A program made the position numbers and the translations under genes. Under the pieces are notes generated by a model that was given only the letters and a program-made list of their open reading frames with translations, was not told where the DNA came from and ran no database searches. 64,000 nt of DNA from Mycolicibacterium sp. BiH015 (GTDB lineage Bacteria > Actinomycetota > Actinomycetes > Mycobacteriales > Mycobacteriaceae), in NCBI RefSeq assembly GCF_027706845.1, contig NZ_JAQGCZ010000015.1:48002-112001 (forward strand). The letters are read 5' to 3'. Positions 51,661 through 59,391 of the stretch are shown in pieces (within the stretch, counting starts at the first letter, position 1; each line of letters begins with the position of its first letter).

Positions 51661-53103
51661 CTACACGACGACGGCGGTCGGTTCGGGGGCGGTGAGCCCG
51701 GTGACGCTGCGCCATGCGCGCGCGAGCAGTTGGATCGCGTCGACGAGTTGATCGTCGGGCAGCGTGAACGGCACCCGGATGAAGCGCTCCAGCGTGCCGT
51801 CGAGTCCGAACCGCGGGCCGGGCGGGATCTCCAAACCCATGCGTGACGCAGCCGCCGACAACGCCGAGCTCATCGGTGCGGGCAGCCGTACCCACAGCGA
51901 GAGCCCGCCCTTGCCGGGCACCGGCTCCCAGTCGGGCAGATGCTGGTCCAACAGGCGCAGCAGCAGGGCGCGTCGCGATCGCAGAATGTCGCGCCGCTCG
52001 GGCAGTACCTCGTCTTCGGCGGCCAGAAGGCTTGCGGCAGCGATCTGTTCGACGATGGGGGTGCCCATGTCGATCGCCGGTCGCAGGGCGCCGATGGTCG
52101 CCAGTGTGCTGCGGTCCGCACGGATCCAGCCGATCCGCAACCCGCCCCAGAAGGACTTCGACATCGAGCCGACGGTCATCACCAGATCCTGGCGGGACGT
52201 CACGACTGACGCGAAGGGCGGTGGCACCTGCTCGTCGAGCCACATGTCGGTGATGGTCTCGTCGACAATGGTGCGGGTGCGGGTCTCACTGATGATCTGC
52301 GCCAACCGTTTCCGGTCCGAAGCCGGCATCGTCATTCCGGTCGGGTTGTGGTTGTCCGGGATGAGGTAGGCCAGAGTCGGCGTGAGCTGACGGATGGCGG
52401 CTTCCACCGCGTCGATCTCCCAGCCGTCGGGAGCCAGTGCCACCGGTACGGGGCGCACCCCGCGGGTGGCCATCGCGGCGAGGGCGCCGTGATAGGTGGG
52501 CTGTTCGACGAGCACCCTGTCGTCGGGTTGGGTGTAGGTCGCCAGGATCAGCCCGATCGCGTGCAGCGCGCCCGTCGTCACCATGACCTCGTCAGGATCC
52601 GTGGGAAGACCACGCGCACAATATCTTTCGGCGATAGCCGAGCGTAGCGCGGGAACGCCGGTCAGCTCGATGCCGATGTCGTGCAGATACGGGGTGACCT
52701 GTTCGGCGGCGTCGGCGAACGACCGCGCCAGCACCGCCGCGGGGCCGGCCAATGTCGCGGCCGCGAGATTCGCCGCCGTGGACGTGCTGCGAACGGGCGG
52801 TGTCGGCGCGACGGGCAGCGCGGTCGTGCTGCGTGCGCCGCGGCGGGCGTTGAGGTATCCGTCGTCGCGCAACTGTGTGTACGCGGCGGTCACGGTGGTG
52901 CGGGACACCCGCAGTGCGTCGGCGAGCGCGCGCTCGCTCGGTAGCCGCGCGCCCACGGGCAGCCGTCCGTCGATGATCAACAGACGGATCGCGTCGGAGA
53001 GGCCGATATAGGCCGACCCGCTGCGACTGGACGTCCGCCAGTTGCCCAGTTCGCGAACCATGAGGTCCACATCAAGCGATCGTGTAGCCAGTGCTTCAGT
53101 CAT
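51661..53103 (-). CDS. MocR-type regulator (GntR domain fused to an aminotransferase fold)
   Basis: 480 residues. N-terminal winged helix of the GntR family (LLIIDGRLPVGARLPSERALADALRVSRTTVTAAYTQL) followed by a fold-type I PLP domain; the lysine segment is TVGSMSKSFWGGLRIGWIR and the Asn/Asp segment is YLIPDNHNPTG. It senses PLP or an amino compound. It is divergent from a YczE-like membrane protein gene, as with YczR/YczE in other bacteria, and CCAGT/ACTGG repeats in the space between are likely binding sites. Confidence 0.9.
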   Translation of the reverse strand: MTEALATRSLDVDLMVRELGNWRTSSRSGSAYIGLSDAIRLLIIDGRLPVGARLPSERALADALRVSRTTVTAAYTQLRDDGYLNARRGARSTTALPVAPTPPVRSTSTAANLAAATLAGPAAVLARSFADAAEQVTPYLHDIGIELTGVPALRSAIAERYCARGLPTDPDEVMVTTGALHAIGLILATYTQPDDRVLVEQPTYHGALAAMATRGVRPVPVALAPDGWEIDAVEAAIRQLTPTLAYLIPDNHNPTGMTMPASDRKRLAQIISETRTRTIVDETITDMWLDEQVPPPFASVVTSRQDLVMTVGSMSKSFWGGLRIGWIRADRSTLATIGALRPAIDMGTPIVEQIAAASLLAAEDEVLPERRDILRSRRALLLRLLDQHLPDWEPVPGKGGLSLWVRLPAPMSSALSAAASRMGLEIPPGPRFGLDGTLERFIRVPFTLPDDQLVDAIQLLARAWRSVTGLTAPEPTAVVV

Positions 53104-53108
53104 TGAGG

Positions 53109-53146
53109 CCAGTATTGCCCAACTGGATATTGAAGATCAAGCCAGT
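53109..53146. promoter_or_regulatory. Candidate MocR operator with CCAGT repeats
   Basis: CCAGT at 53109 is inverted to ACTGG at 53122-53126 and repeated directly as CCAGTT at 53142. More ACTGG copies occur just downstream (in CACTGG and GACTGG). Arrays of direct and inverted half-sites are usual for MocR regulators. Confidence 0.45.
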
Positions 53147-53165
53147 TCGAGGAGATTATGGCTGC

Positions 53166-53318
53166 ATGAACCACTGGATATCTCGACTGGCACAACGGCT
53201 GGCTGATCTCTACTACATGCCACCGGTGGGAGGCATGCTCGACGAACGCGACGCGGACGCTCGCCGCGTGCGTAGCGAGCTCGACGCCATCCGCATGCAC
53301 TTCCCGGACCACGCGTAA
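53166..53318 (+). CDS. Small ORF, 50 aa, before the YczE-like gene
   Basis: MNHWISRLAQRLADLYYMPP is followed by GGMLDERDADARRVRSEL and a His/Pro end. It begins 11 bases after a good gaggag site; a closer ATG at 53158 would encode only three residues before a stop. An amphipathic first helix and acidic/basic second half look like a real mini-protein, not noise. Its stop TAA directly precedes the TTG start of the membrane protein. No family is known to me. Confidence 0.55.
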   Translation: MNHWISRLAQRLADLYYMPPVGGMLDERDADARRVRSELDAIRMHFPDHA

Positions 53319-53996
53319 TTGTCCGCAGCAACACGCGCGCTGGCCCTACTAGTCGGACTGTCGGGTTATGGCCTCTCAATGGCGATGATGGTCCGAAGTG
53401 GCCTCGGACTGGACCCATGGGACGTCTTCCACCAGGGCCTGGCGCTGCGAACCGGGATGACGATCGGACTGGCCTCCGCGGTGGTCGGCGTGGCGGTGCT
53501 GCTGGCCTGGATTCCGTTGCGGAACCGGCCCGGCATCGGCACTGTCGCCAACGTCGTCGTCATCGCGGTCACCGTCGACCTCGCGCTGTGGCTCATCCCC
53601 GCGCCGACATCCACGACGGTGCGGATCGCGCTGATGCTCGGCGCGGTGGTACTCAACGCGTTCAGCACCGTCCTCTACATCGGCGCCGGGCTCGGCCCCG
53701 GCCCTCGCGACGGGCTGATGACCGGGCTGGTCGTTCGCACCGGCAGGTCGGTTCGGTTGGTGCGCACCACGATCGAGGTCTTGGTACTCACCGTCGGCTG
53801 GCTCCTCGGCGGGACGGTCGGCATCGGCACGGTCGTGTACGCGTTCGGTATCGGGCCACTGGTGCAGTTGTTCGTTCGGCTGACGCCTGACCGCGTGCTC
53901 GCGGTGAGTGGCTGGGCGCCCGTGGATTCAGCCCGGCGAGGCGTCGATGATGGCAAAGATGAGCAGTGCACGGGTGTTGGAGTCGTTGGCCGGTGA
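53319..53996 (+). CDS. YczE/YitT-like integral membrane protein
   Basis: 225 residues with five or six transmembrane helices. The segments LVGLSGYGLSMAMMVRSGLGLDPWDVFHQGLA and VLYIGAGLGPGPRDGLMTGLV are family signatures (GLGxxPWD and GxGPRD). TTG 53319 is accepted because it follows the small ORF and leads straight into the first helix. Its gene pairs with the divergent MocR regulator, as seen for YczR. Proposed to move a small compound linked to PLP or amino metabolism; not established. Confidence 0.85.
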   Translation: MSAATRALALLVGLSGYGLSMAMMVRSGLGLDPWDVFHQGLALRTGMTIGLASAVVGVAVLLAWIPLRNRPGIGTVANVVVIAVTVDLALWLIPAPTSTTVRIALMLGAVVLNAFSTVLYIGAGLGPGPRDGLMTGLVVRTGRSVRLVRTTIEVLVLTVGWLLGGTVGIGTVVYAFGIGPLVQLFVRLTPDRVLAVSGWAPVDSARRGVDDGKDEQCTGVGVVGR

Positions 53997-54624
53997 CGCC
54001 GTCGCTCTGGGGCAGAGCGCACCGCGCGCCGTACTCGGGATCGCGGGCAATCCCGGAGCCGGCAAGTCGACCCTGGCGACGGCCCTGCTCACAGCCATCG
54101 AGGAACGCCGCGGGCCGGGGTGGGCCGCACATGTTCCGATGGACGGCTTCCATCTCGCCGACGTGCAGCTGACCCGGCTCGGAATGTCCGACCGCAAGGG
54201 AGCGCCCGAGACGTTCGACGCCGCGGGCTATGCCCACCTACTCGAGCGTGTCCGTCAGAACACCGACGGTGACATCTACGCGCCCGGGTTCGACCGCAAT
54301 CTCGAGCAGCCGCTGGCTGCGGCGGTGGTCGTGCCCTCGTCGGCGCGACTCGTCATCACAGAGGGCAACTACCTGCTCCTGAATCGTCCGGAATGGCGGC
54401 GCGCACGACAGGCGATGGACCGCGTGTGGTTCATCGTCACCGACGACCAAATCAGGATCGACCGGCTCGTCGCGCGTCATGTCGAATTCGGCAAGCTGCC
54501 CGACGCAGCCCGCGCCTGGGTGACCGACGTCGACGAGCGTAACGCCGAACTGGTGTCGTCCACCGCCGGTGACGCAGACCGCGTCGTCGTCAACGGCACG
54601 ATGGGGTGGGCGCTTTCGGCCTGA
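53950..54624 (+). CDS. P-loop kinase of the nucleoside/pantothenate kinase-like group
   Basis: 224 residues. Walker A GNPGAGKST, substrate segment HVPMDGFHLADVQL, lid-like FDAAGYAHLL and YAPGFDRNLEQP, then ITEGNYLLL. This is the uridine kinase/phosphoribulokinase/fructokinase-like family (YFH7/FrcK type). It phosphorylates a sugar or nucleoside in the cytosol; the substrate is unknown. ATG 53950 is one of several possible starts and lies inside the end of the YczE-like gene, 47 bases overlapping. Confidence 0.85.
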   Translation: MAKMSSARVLESLAGDAVALGQSAPRAVLGIAGNPGAGKSTLATALLTAIEERRGPGWAAHVPMDGFHLADVQLTRLGMSDRKGAPETFDAAGYAHLLERVRQNTDGDIYAPGFDRNLEQPLAAAVVVPSSARLVITEGNYLLLNRPEWRRARQAMDRVWFIVTDDQIRIDRLVARHVEFGKLPDAARAWVTDVDERNAELVSSTAGDADRVVVNGTMGWALSA

Positions 54625-54637
54625 CTACGATGGGCGG

Positions 54638-55480
54638 GTGCCTGTCGAGGAAGAAGAAGCAGCCGACCCCGATCTGCTGATCGACTTCGCGAAGGTCAGT
54701 CTGCGCCGCAACGGCCGGATCCTTGTCGGACCTGTGACGTGGTCGGTCGAACTCGACGAGCGCTGGGTGGTGATCGGTCCCAACGGGGCAGGCAAGACCT
54801 CGCTGCTGCGCATGGCCGCGGCCATGGAACATCCGTCCTCGGGCACCGCCTACGTGCTCGGTGAACGGCTCGGCCGGGTCGACATGTCCGAGTTGCGGTC
54901 GCGCGTCGGCCTCAGCAGCGCCGCCCTGTCGCAGCGCGTCCCCGACGACGAGGTGGTGCGCGACCTCGTCGTGTCCGCCGGCTACGCCGTGATGGGGCGC
55001 TGGCGGGAGCAGTACGACGATGTCGACTACGCGCAGGCGATCGACATGCTGGAAAGCGTCGGAGCCGAACACCTTGCCGAGCGCACCTACGGCACCCTGT
55101 CCGAGGGTGAACGCAAACGGGTGCTGATCGCACGATCCCTGATGACCGATCCCGAACTGCTGCTGCTCGACGAACCCGCAGCCGGCCTCGACCTGGGTGG
55201 CCGCGAAGAGCTCGTCGCCCGCATGAGCGACCTCGCCGCGGACCCGGACGCGCCGGCGCTGGTTCTGGTCACCCACCACGTCGAAGAGATTCCGCCGGGG
55301 TTCTCCCACTGCCTGATCCTGTCGGAGGGGACGGTGGTCGACGCCGGACTACTGACCGATGTGCTCACCGCCGAGAACCTGTCCGCGGCGTTCGGACAGT
55401 CGATCGCGCTCGATGTTCTCGACGGGCGCTACTTCGCGCGGCGGGTCCGAAGCCGCGCGGCGCACAGGAGGCGTGCATGA
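54638..55480 (+). CDS. Orphan ABC ATPase (Rv3041c-like)
   Basis: 280 residues of ABC ATPase with Walker A GPNGAGKT, signature LSEGERKR (a variant of LSGGQ) and Walker B LLLLDEPAAGLDLGG. No permease gene is nearby, and ModF/YlmA-like members act alone or with unknown partners. The GTG start follows the kinase by 13 bp. Its stop overlaps the first mini-ORF of the 32-bp repeat array (ATGA). The corresponding gene in M. tuberculosis also precedes a Nudix gene. Confidence 0.88.
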   Translation: MPVEEEEAADPDLLIDFAKVSLRRNGRILVGPVTWSVELDERWVVIGPNGAGKTSLLRMAAAMEHPSSGTAYVLGERLGRVDMSELRSRVGLSSAALSQRVPDDEVVRDLVVSAGYAVMGRWREQYDDVDYAQAIDMLESVGAEHLAERTYGTLSEGERKRVLIARSLMTDPELLLLDEPAAGLDLGGREELVARMSDLAADPDAPALVLVTHHVEEIPPGFSHCLILSEGTVVDAGLLTDVLTAENLSAAFGQSIALDVLDGRYFARRVRSRAAHRRRA

Positions 55481-55482
55481 GC

Positions 55483-55578
55483 ACCGACGAGCGCTTGCGC
55501 GAGGAGCAGACATGACCGACGAGCGCTTGCGCGAGGAGCAGACATGACCGACGAGCGCTTGCGCGAGGAGCAGACATG
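55483..55578 (+). repeat. Tandem 32-bp repeat x3 forming coupled mini-ORFs
   Basis: Three exact copies of a 32-bp unit containing CGACGAGCGCTTGCGCGAGG and ending in an ATG. Because each unit reads ATG then ten codons, then TGA inside ATGA, it makes three short ORFs (55477-55515, 55512-55547, 55544-55579), the first MSTDERLREEQT and the others MTDERLREEQT. Each has a GAGGAG site before the next ATG, and the last leads to the Nudix start. The arrangement resembles MIRU elements of M. tuberculosis. Confidence 0.85.
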
Positions 55579-56406
55579 ACCGCTGATCCCTTGGTTCCCC
55601 GGCCCGCTGCGACGGTGATGCTGGTGCGCGATACGCCAGAGGGCATCAAGATCTTCCTGATGCGCAGGCATTCGGCGATGGACTTCGTCGCCGGTGTCAT
55701 GGTTTTCCCCGGCGGAGGTGTCGACAACCGTGACCGCAACGCCGACGTCGCGTGGCATGGACCGAACCGCACGTGGTGGGCGCAGCGCTTCGGTGTCGAC
55801 GAAGAACTCGCCGAGGCGCTGGTGTGCGCCGCCGCACGGGAGACCTTCGAAGAGTCTGGTGTGTTGTTCGCCGGCCCGGCCGACGATCCCGACCTGCTGG
55901 TCGACGACGCATCGGTCTACCGCGAGCAGAGGGCGGCACTGGAGAACAAGTCGCTGTCCTTCGGGGAATTCCTGCATTCGGAGAAGCTCGTGTTGCGGGC
56001 GGACCTGCTACGGCCATGGGCGAACTGGGTGACCCCGAAGGAGGAGCGCACCCGCCGCTACGACACCTACTTTTTCGTGGGTGCTATGCCGCAGGGGCAG
56101 CGTGCTGACGGCGACAACACCGAGACCGACAAGGCGGACTGGGTGACACCGCAGGCCGCGCTCGACGACTTCGCCGAGGGGCGCAGCTTCCTGCTGCCCC
56201 CGACCTGGACCCAGCTCGACGCACTCAACGGCCGCACCGTCGCCGAGGTTCTGGCGGTGGAACGCAAGATCGTGGCGATCGAACCGTCCCTGGAGGCCAA
56301 GAAAGGCGGTAACTGGGAGATCGAGTTCTTCAACAGCGACCGCTACAACGAGGCGCGCAACCGGCGCGCACCGCAGGGATACACCGACGGGGCCCCGCTC
56401 GCGTGA
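55576..56406 (+). CDS. Nudix hydrolase (Rv3040c-like)
   Basis: 276 residues. Nudix-type fold: VMLVRDTPEGIKIFLMRRHSAMDFVAGVMVFPGGGVD, then a long insertion and ARETFEESGVLF, giving the box GGG...RETFEESG. The large insertion between the Gly and RE parts is usual for this CoA/NUDT19-like group. It hydrolyses a nucleotide-linked substrate such as an acyl-CoA; which one is unknown. ATG 55576 is fixed by the coupled mini-ORF chain before it. GTG of the next gene overlaps its stop. Confidence 0.88.
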   Translation: MTADPLVPRPAATVMLVRDTPEGIKIFLMRRHSAMDFVAGVMVFPGGGVDNRDRNADVAWHGPNRTWWAQRFGVDEELAEALVCAAARETFEESGVLFAGPADDPDLLVDDASVYREQRAALENKSLSFGEFLHSEKLVLRADLLRPWANWVTPKEERTRRYDTYFFVGAMPQGQRADGDNTETDKADWVTPQAALDDFAEGRSFLLPPTWTQLDALNGRTVAEVLAVERKIVAIEPSLEAKKGGNWEIEFFNSDRYNEARNRRAPQGYTDGAPLA

Positions 56407-57062
56407 GGGAGTTCGTCGGGATTGTCTACCCCGAGGATGGTGCCGAACGCGGTGTCGCGACACTGCTCCTGTCCCGACCGCCCACCAACACGCTGACCCG
56501 GCAGGTTCACCGCGAGCTCGCCGAGGCGGCGGGCGAGATCGGCGAGCGCGACGACATCGCAGCCGTCATCGTGTTCGGTGGTCACGAGATCTTCTCGGCA
56601 GGCGAGGACATGCCTGAGCTACAGACGCTCACACCCGAGGAGGCTGCGGTGGCCGCGCGCGTCTGCCAGGAAGCGATCGCAGCGCTGACGGATCTTCCCA
56701 AACCGACTGTCGCCGCGATCACCGGCTACGCGCTCGGAGCCGGCCTGACGCTGGCCCTGTCAGCCGACTGGCGGATCAGCGGCGACAACGTCAAGTTCGG
56801 CGCGACGGAGATCCTGGCGGGTCTGGCGCCGGTCGGCGACGGGGCGGGTCGGCTGGCCGACACCATCGGCAAGAGCAAAGCCAAGGACCTGGTGTTCAGC
56901 GGACGGTTCGTCGACGCACGGGAGGCCCTTGCACTCGGCCTGATCGACGAGATGGTGGCGCCCGACGGTGTGTACGACGCCGCGCTCGCCTGGGCGAGGC
57001 GCTACGTGGACTATCCACCGCAGGTGCTGGCTGCGGCGAAAGCATCCTTCGCAAGACGTTAG
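56403..57062 (+). CDS. echA17: Enoyl-CoA hydratase/isomerase family protein
   Basis: 219 residues of the crotonase fold. Oxyanion-hole segments GGHEIFSAGEDMPEL and ALGAGLTLALSADWRI are present; the usual second catalytic acidic position follows in ILAGLAPVGDGAGRL, where both usual Glu residues are not obvious. It is shorter than the usual 250-260 residues, lacking about 30 at the C terminus (it ends AKASFARR). Homologue of EchA17 (Rv3039c) by position. Start GTG overlaps the Nudix stop. Confidence 0.85.
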   Translation: MREFVGIVYPEDGAERGVATLLLSRPPTNTLTRQVHRELAEAAGEIGERDDIAAVIVFGGHEIFSAGEDMPELQTLTPEEAAVAARVCQEAIAALTDLPKPTVAAITGYALGAGLTLALSADWRISGDNVKFGATEILAGLAPVGDGAGRLADTIGKSKAKDLVFSGRFVDAREALALGLIDEMVAPDGVYDAALAWARRYVDYPPQVLAAAKASFARR

Positions 57063-57071
57063 GCTGCCCTG

Positions 57072-58136
57072 ATGACGGAAACGAAGGAACCAGGCGTCCA
57101 CCCTGATGTCGCCGTCCCGGCTCCCCAGCCTGATGTCGCCGTCCCGGCTCCCCAGCCTGATGTCGCCGTCCCGGCTCCGACGCCGCACGCGACCAAGGAG
57201 CAGGTCGAAGCCGCGATGCACGACACGAAGCTGGCCCAGGTCCTCTACCACGACTGGGAGGCCGAAACCTACGACGAGAAGTGGTCGATCTCCTACGATC
57301 AGCGCTGCGTCGACTACGCCCGTGGACGATTCGACGCCGCGGTGCCCGACGAGGTCCAGCGTGAACTGCCCTACGATCGGGCGCTGGAGCTCGGCTGCGG
57401 CACCGGCTTCTTCCTGCTCAATCTCATCCAGGCCGGCGTTGCCCGACGGGGTTCGGTGACCGACCTGTCGCCCGGCATGGTCAAGGTGGCCACCCGCAAC
57501 GGTCAATCGCTGGGACTGGACATCGACGGTCGCGTCGCCGACGCCGAGGGCATCCCCTACGAGGACAACACGTTCGACCTGGTGGTCGGCCATGCGGTCC
57601 TGCATCACATCCCCGACGTGGAACTGTCCCTGCGTGAGGTCGTACGGGTGCTCAAGCCAGGCGGTCGATTCGTGTTCGCCGGTGAACCCACCACGGTCGG
57701 AAACCGTTACGCGCGCGAGCTTTCCACGCTGACGTGGCATGCGGCGACCAACATCGCCAAACTTCCGATGCTGGCCGACTGGCGCCGCCCTCAAGCCGAG
57801 CTCGACGAATCGTCGCGCGCCGCCGCGCTGGAGGCAGTCGTCGATCTGCACACGTTCGATCCCGCCGACCTGGAGAAGATGGCGACCAACGCGGGCGCTA
57901 TCGAGGTGCGCACCGCCAGCGAGGAATTCACCGCGGCGATGCTGGGCTGGCCGATCCGCACGTTCGAGGCGGCCGTCCCGCCGGGGCGATTGGGTTGGGG
58001 CTGGGCAAAATTCGCGTTCGGCAGCTGGATGACGCTGTCGTGGGTGGATGCCAACGTCCTCCGCCGGGTGGTCCCCAAGGGCTGGTTTTACAACGTCATG
58101 GTGACGGGGGTCAAGCCGGGGGCTGAGAAGTCGTAG
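57072..58136 (+). CDS. SAM-dependent methyltransferase (Rv3038c-like)
   Basis: 354 residues. After an unusual N terminus with a PDVAVPAPQ repeat, the class I methyltransferase fold shows LELGCGTGFFLLNL (motif I), VTDLSPGMVKVA (acidic motif II), and NTFDLVVGHAVLHHIPDVE (motif IV), then LKPGGRFVFAGEPT. The C-terminal part (residues 220-354) is not recognised. The acceptor substrate is unknown. Transcribed with echA17 upstream, nine bases apart. Confidence 0.87.
   Translation: MTETKEPGVHPDVAVPAPQPDVAVPAPQPDVAVPAPTPHATKEQVEAAMHDTKLAQVLYHDWEAETYDEKWSISYDQRCVDYARGRFDAAVPDEVQRELPYDRALELGCGTGFFLLNLIQAGVARRGSVTDLSPGMVKVATRNGQSLGLDIDGRVADAEGIPYEDNTFDLVVGHAVLHHIPDVELSLREVVRVLKPGGRFVFAGEPTTVGNRYARELSTLTWHAATNIAKLPMLADWRRPQAELDESSRAAALEAVVDLHTFDPADLEKMATNAGAIEVRTASEEFTAAMLGWPIRTFEAAVPPGRLGWGWAKFAFGSWMTLSWVDANVLRRVVPKGWFYNVMVTGVKPGAEKS
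57102..57182 (+). repeat. In-frame tandem 27-bp repeat (PDVAVPAPQ x3)
   Basis: Three copies of a 27-bp unit beginning CCTGATGTCGCC; the first two are identical and the third differs in the final two bases. It encodes PDVAVPAPQ, PDVAVPAPQ, PDVAVPAPT near the N terminus of the methyltransferase. Copy-number change would keep the frame. Confidence 0.9.
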
Positions 58137-58189
58137 CCTTCGGCCTCGACGATGTCAGGTACCTACGCAGCGATGCGGGCCGCCTGGCA

Positions 58190-59308
58190 TTGGCCGAGGT
58201 CGCGCGCTACGGCCTGACCGACTCCTCGCTGATTTCGGACATCGCCTCGGCGAGAACGCATTTCGGCGATCGGACCGCGGTCCTGGTGGAGACCGTGAAG
58301 CTGCGCCGCAAGGCCGCGGCGAAATTCGTCGACGCTGCGGACTGGCTGTTCACCGATGACGCGCTGCAGCAGGCGACAGCCGAACCGGTCGCCAGGCATC
58401 GCGCCAGACGTCTCGCCGGTGCCGTCGTCCATGACGCAACGTGTTCCATCGGCACCGAGCTTGCAGCTCTTCGTCATTCGGCGAGTTTTACCGTGGGTAG
58501 CGATATCGACCCGGTGCGTCTGGCGATGGCCGGTCACAACCTCGGGCTCGACGGCCCTGTCGTTGCGCTCTGCCGCGCCGACGCGCTGCGGCCGGTGACC
58601 GACCACGCGGTCGTCCTCGTCGATCCCGCGCGCCGCAGCGGAACTCGTCGCCGTTTCGATCCGCGCGCCTACCTACCGCCGCTCGACGAGCTCCTCGAGG
58701 TACTGCGTCACCGCGACTTCGCCGTGAAGTGCGCTCCCGGAATCGATTTCACGATCGTCGGGCAGATGGGTTTTGACGGCGAGATCGAGGTGACGTCGCT
58801 GGGTGGCAGCGTCCGGGAGGCGTGCCTGTGGTCGCGCGGACTCGGAGGCGGGGGAGTGCGGCGCCGAGCGACCATGCTCGACACCGGCGAACAGATCGAC
58901 GACACCGCACCCGACGACTGCGACGTCACCGCCGCCGGTCGCTGGATCGTCGACCCAGACGGGGCTGTCGTACGCGCCGGTCTGGTCCGGCACTATGCCG
59001 TCCGGCACGGTCTGTGGCAGCTCGACCGCGACATCGCATATCTGTCCGGCAATCAGCTGCCCGACGGCGTGCGGGGCTTCGAGGTACTGGAAACCCTGGC
59101 CTTCAGCGAACGTCACCTCCGCCAGGCGCTTTCGGACCGCGATGTCGGGGCGGTGGAAATTCTGGTCCGCGGTGTCGACGTCGACCCCGACGCCCTGCGC
59201 GCCCGGATGCGCCTGCGCGGCTCGGCGCAGGCGGCGGTCATCATCACGCGGCTGGGCTCCGGGGCGTCAAGCCGGGCAACGGCATTCCTATGTCGTCCGT
59301 CACGGTGA
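58190..59308 (+). CDS. Class I methyltransferase/THUMP-like protein (Rv3037c-like), start uncertain
   Basis: 372 residues from the first canonical start (TTG 58190). Class I SAM-binding fold: VVHDATCSIGTELAAL (motif I variant), VGSDIDPVRLAMAGHN, and VVLVDPARRSG; a C-terminal domain with REACLWSRGLGGGGV and VEILVRGVDVDPDALR is THUMP-like. The frame is open further to 58127, and the residues LDDVRYLRSDAGRLALAEV at 58145-58201 read as genuine coding sequence, yet no ATG, GTG or TTG is available there. The true start may be CTG or another rare codon. Target unknown, probably an RNA. Confidence 0.75.
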   Translation: MAEVARYGLTDSSLISDIASARTHFGDRTAVLVETVKLRRKAAAKFVDAADWLFTDDALQQATAEPVARHRARRLAGAVVHDATCSIGTELAALRHSASFTVGSDIDPVRLAMAGHNLGLDGPVVALCRADALRPVTDHAVVLVDPARRSGTRRRFDPRAYLPPLDELLEVLRHRDFAVKCAPGIDFTIVGQMGFDGEIEVTSLGGSVREACLWSRGLGGGGVRRRATMLDTGEQIDDTAPDDCDVTAAGRWIVDPDGAVVRAGLVRHYAVRHGLWQLDRDIAYLSGNQLPDGVRGFEVLETLAFSERHLRQALSDRDVGAVEILVRGVDVDPDALRARMRLRGSAQAAVIITRLGSGASSRATAFLCRPSR

Positions 59309-59391
59309 AAGCTCACGTACCCTGGCGGTAACGGCGCTGACACCAGCACCGAAATCTCCTGTGAAGCCCCCCAATCCTGAGGACGTCGACG

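Noticed and set aside
55477..55579. Reading the 32-bp repeats as an extension of the Nudix protein
   Set aside because: The units are not in frame with each other or with the Nudix start; each ends in TGA.
57102..57182. CRISPR array
   Set aside because: Repeats are contiguous, in frame and without spacers; no cas genes. The same reasoning excludes the other two arrays.
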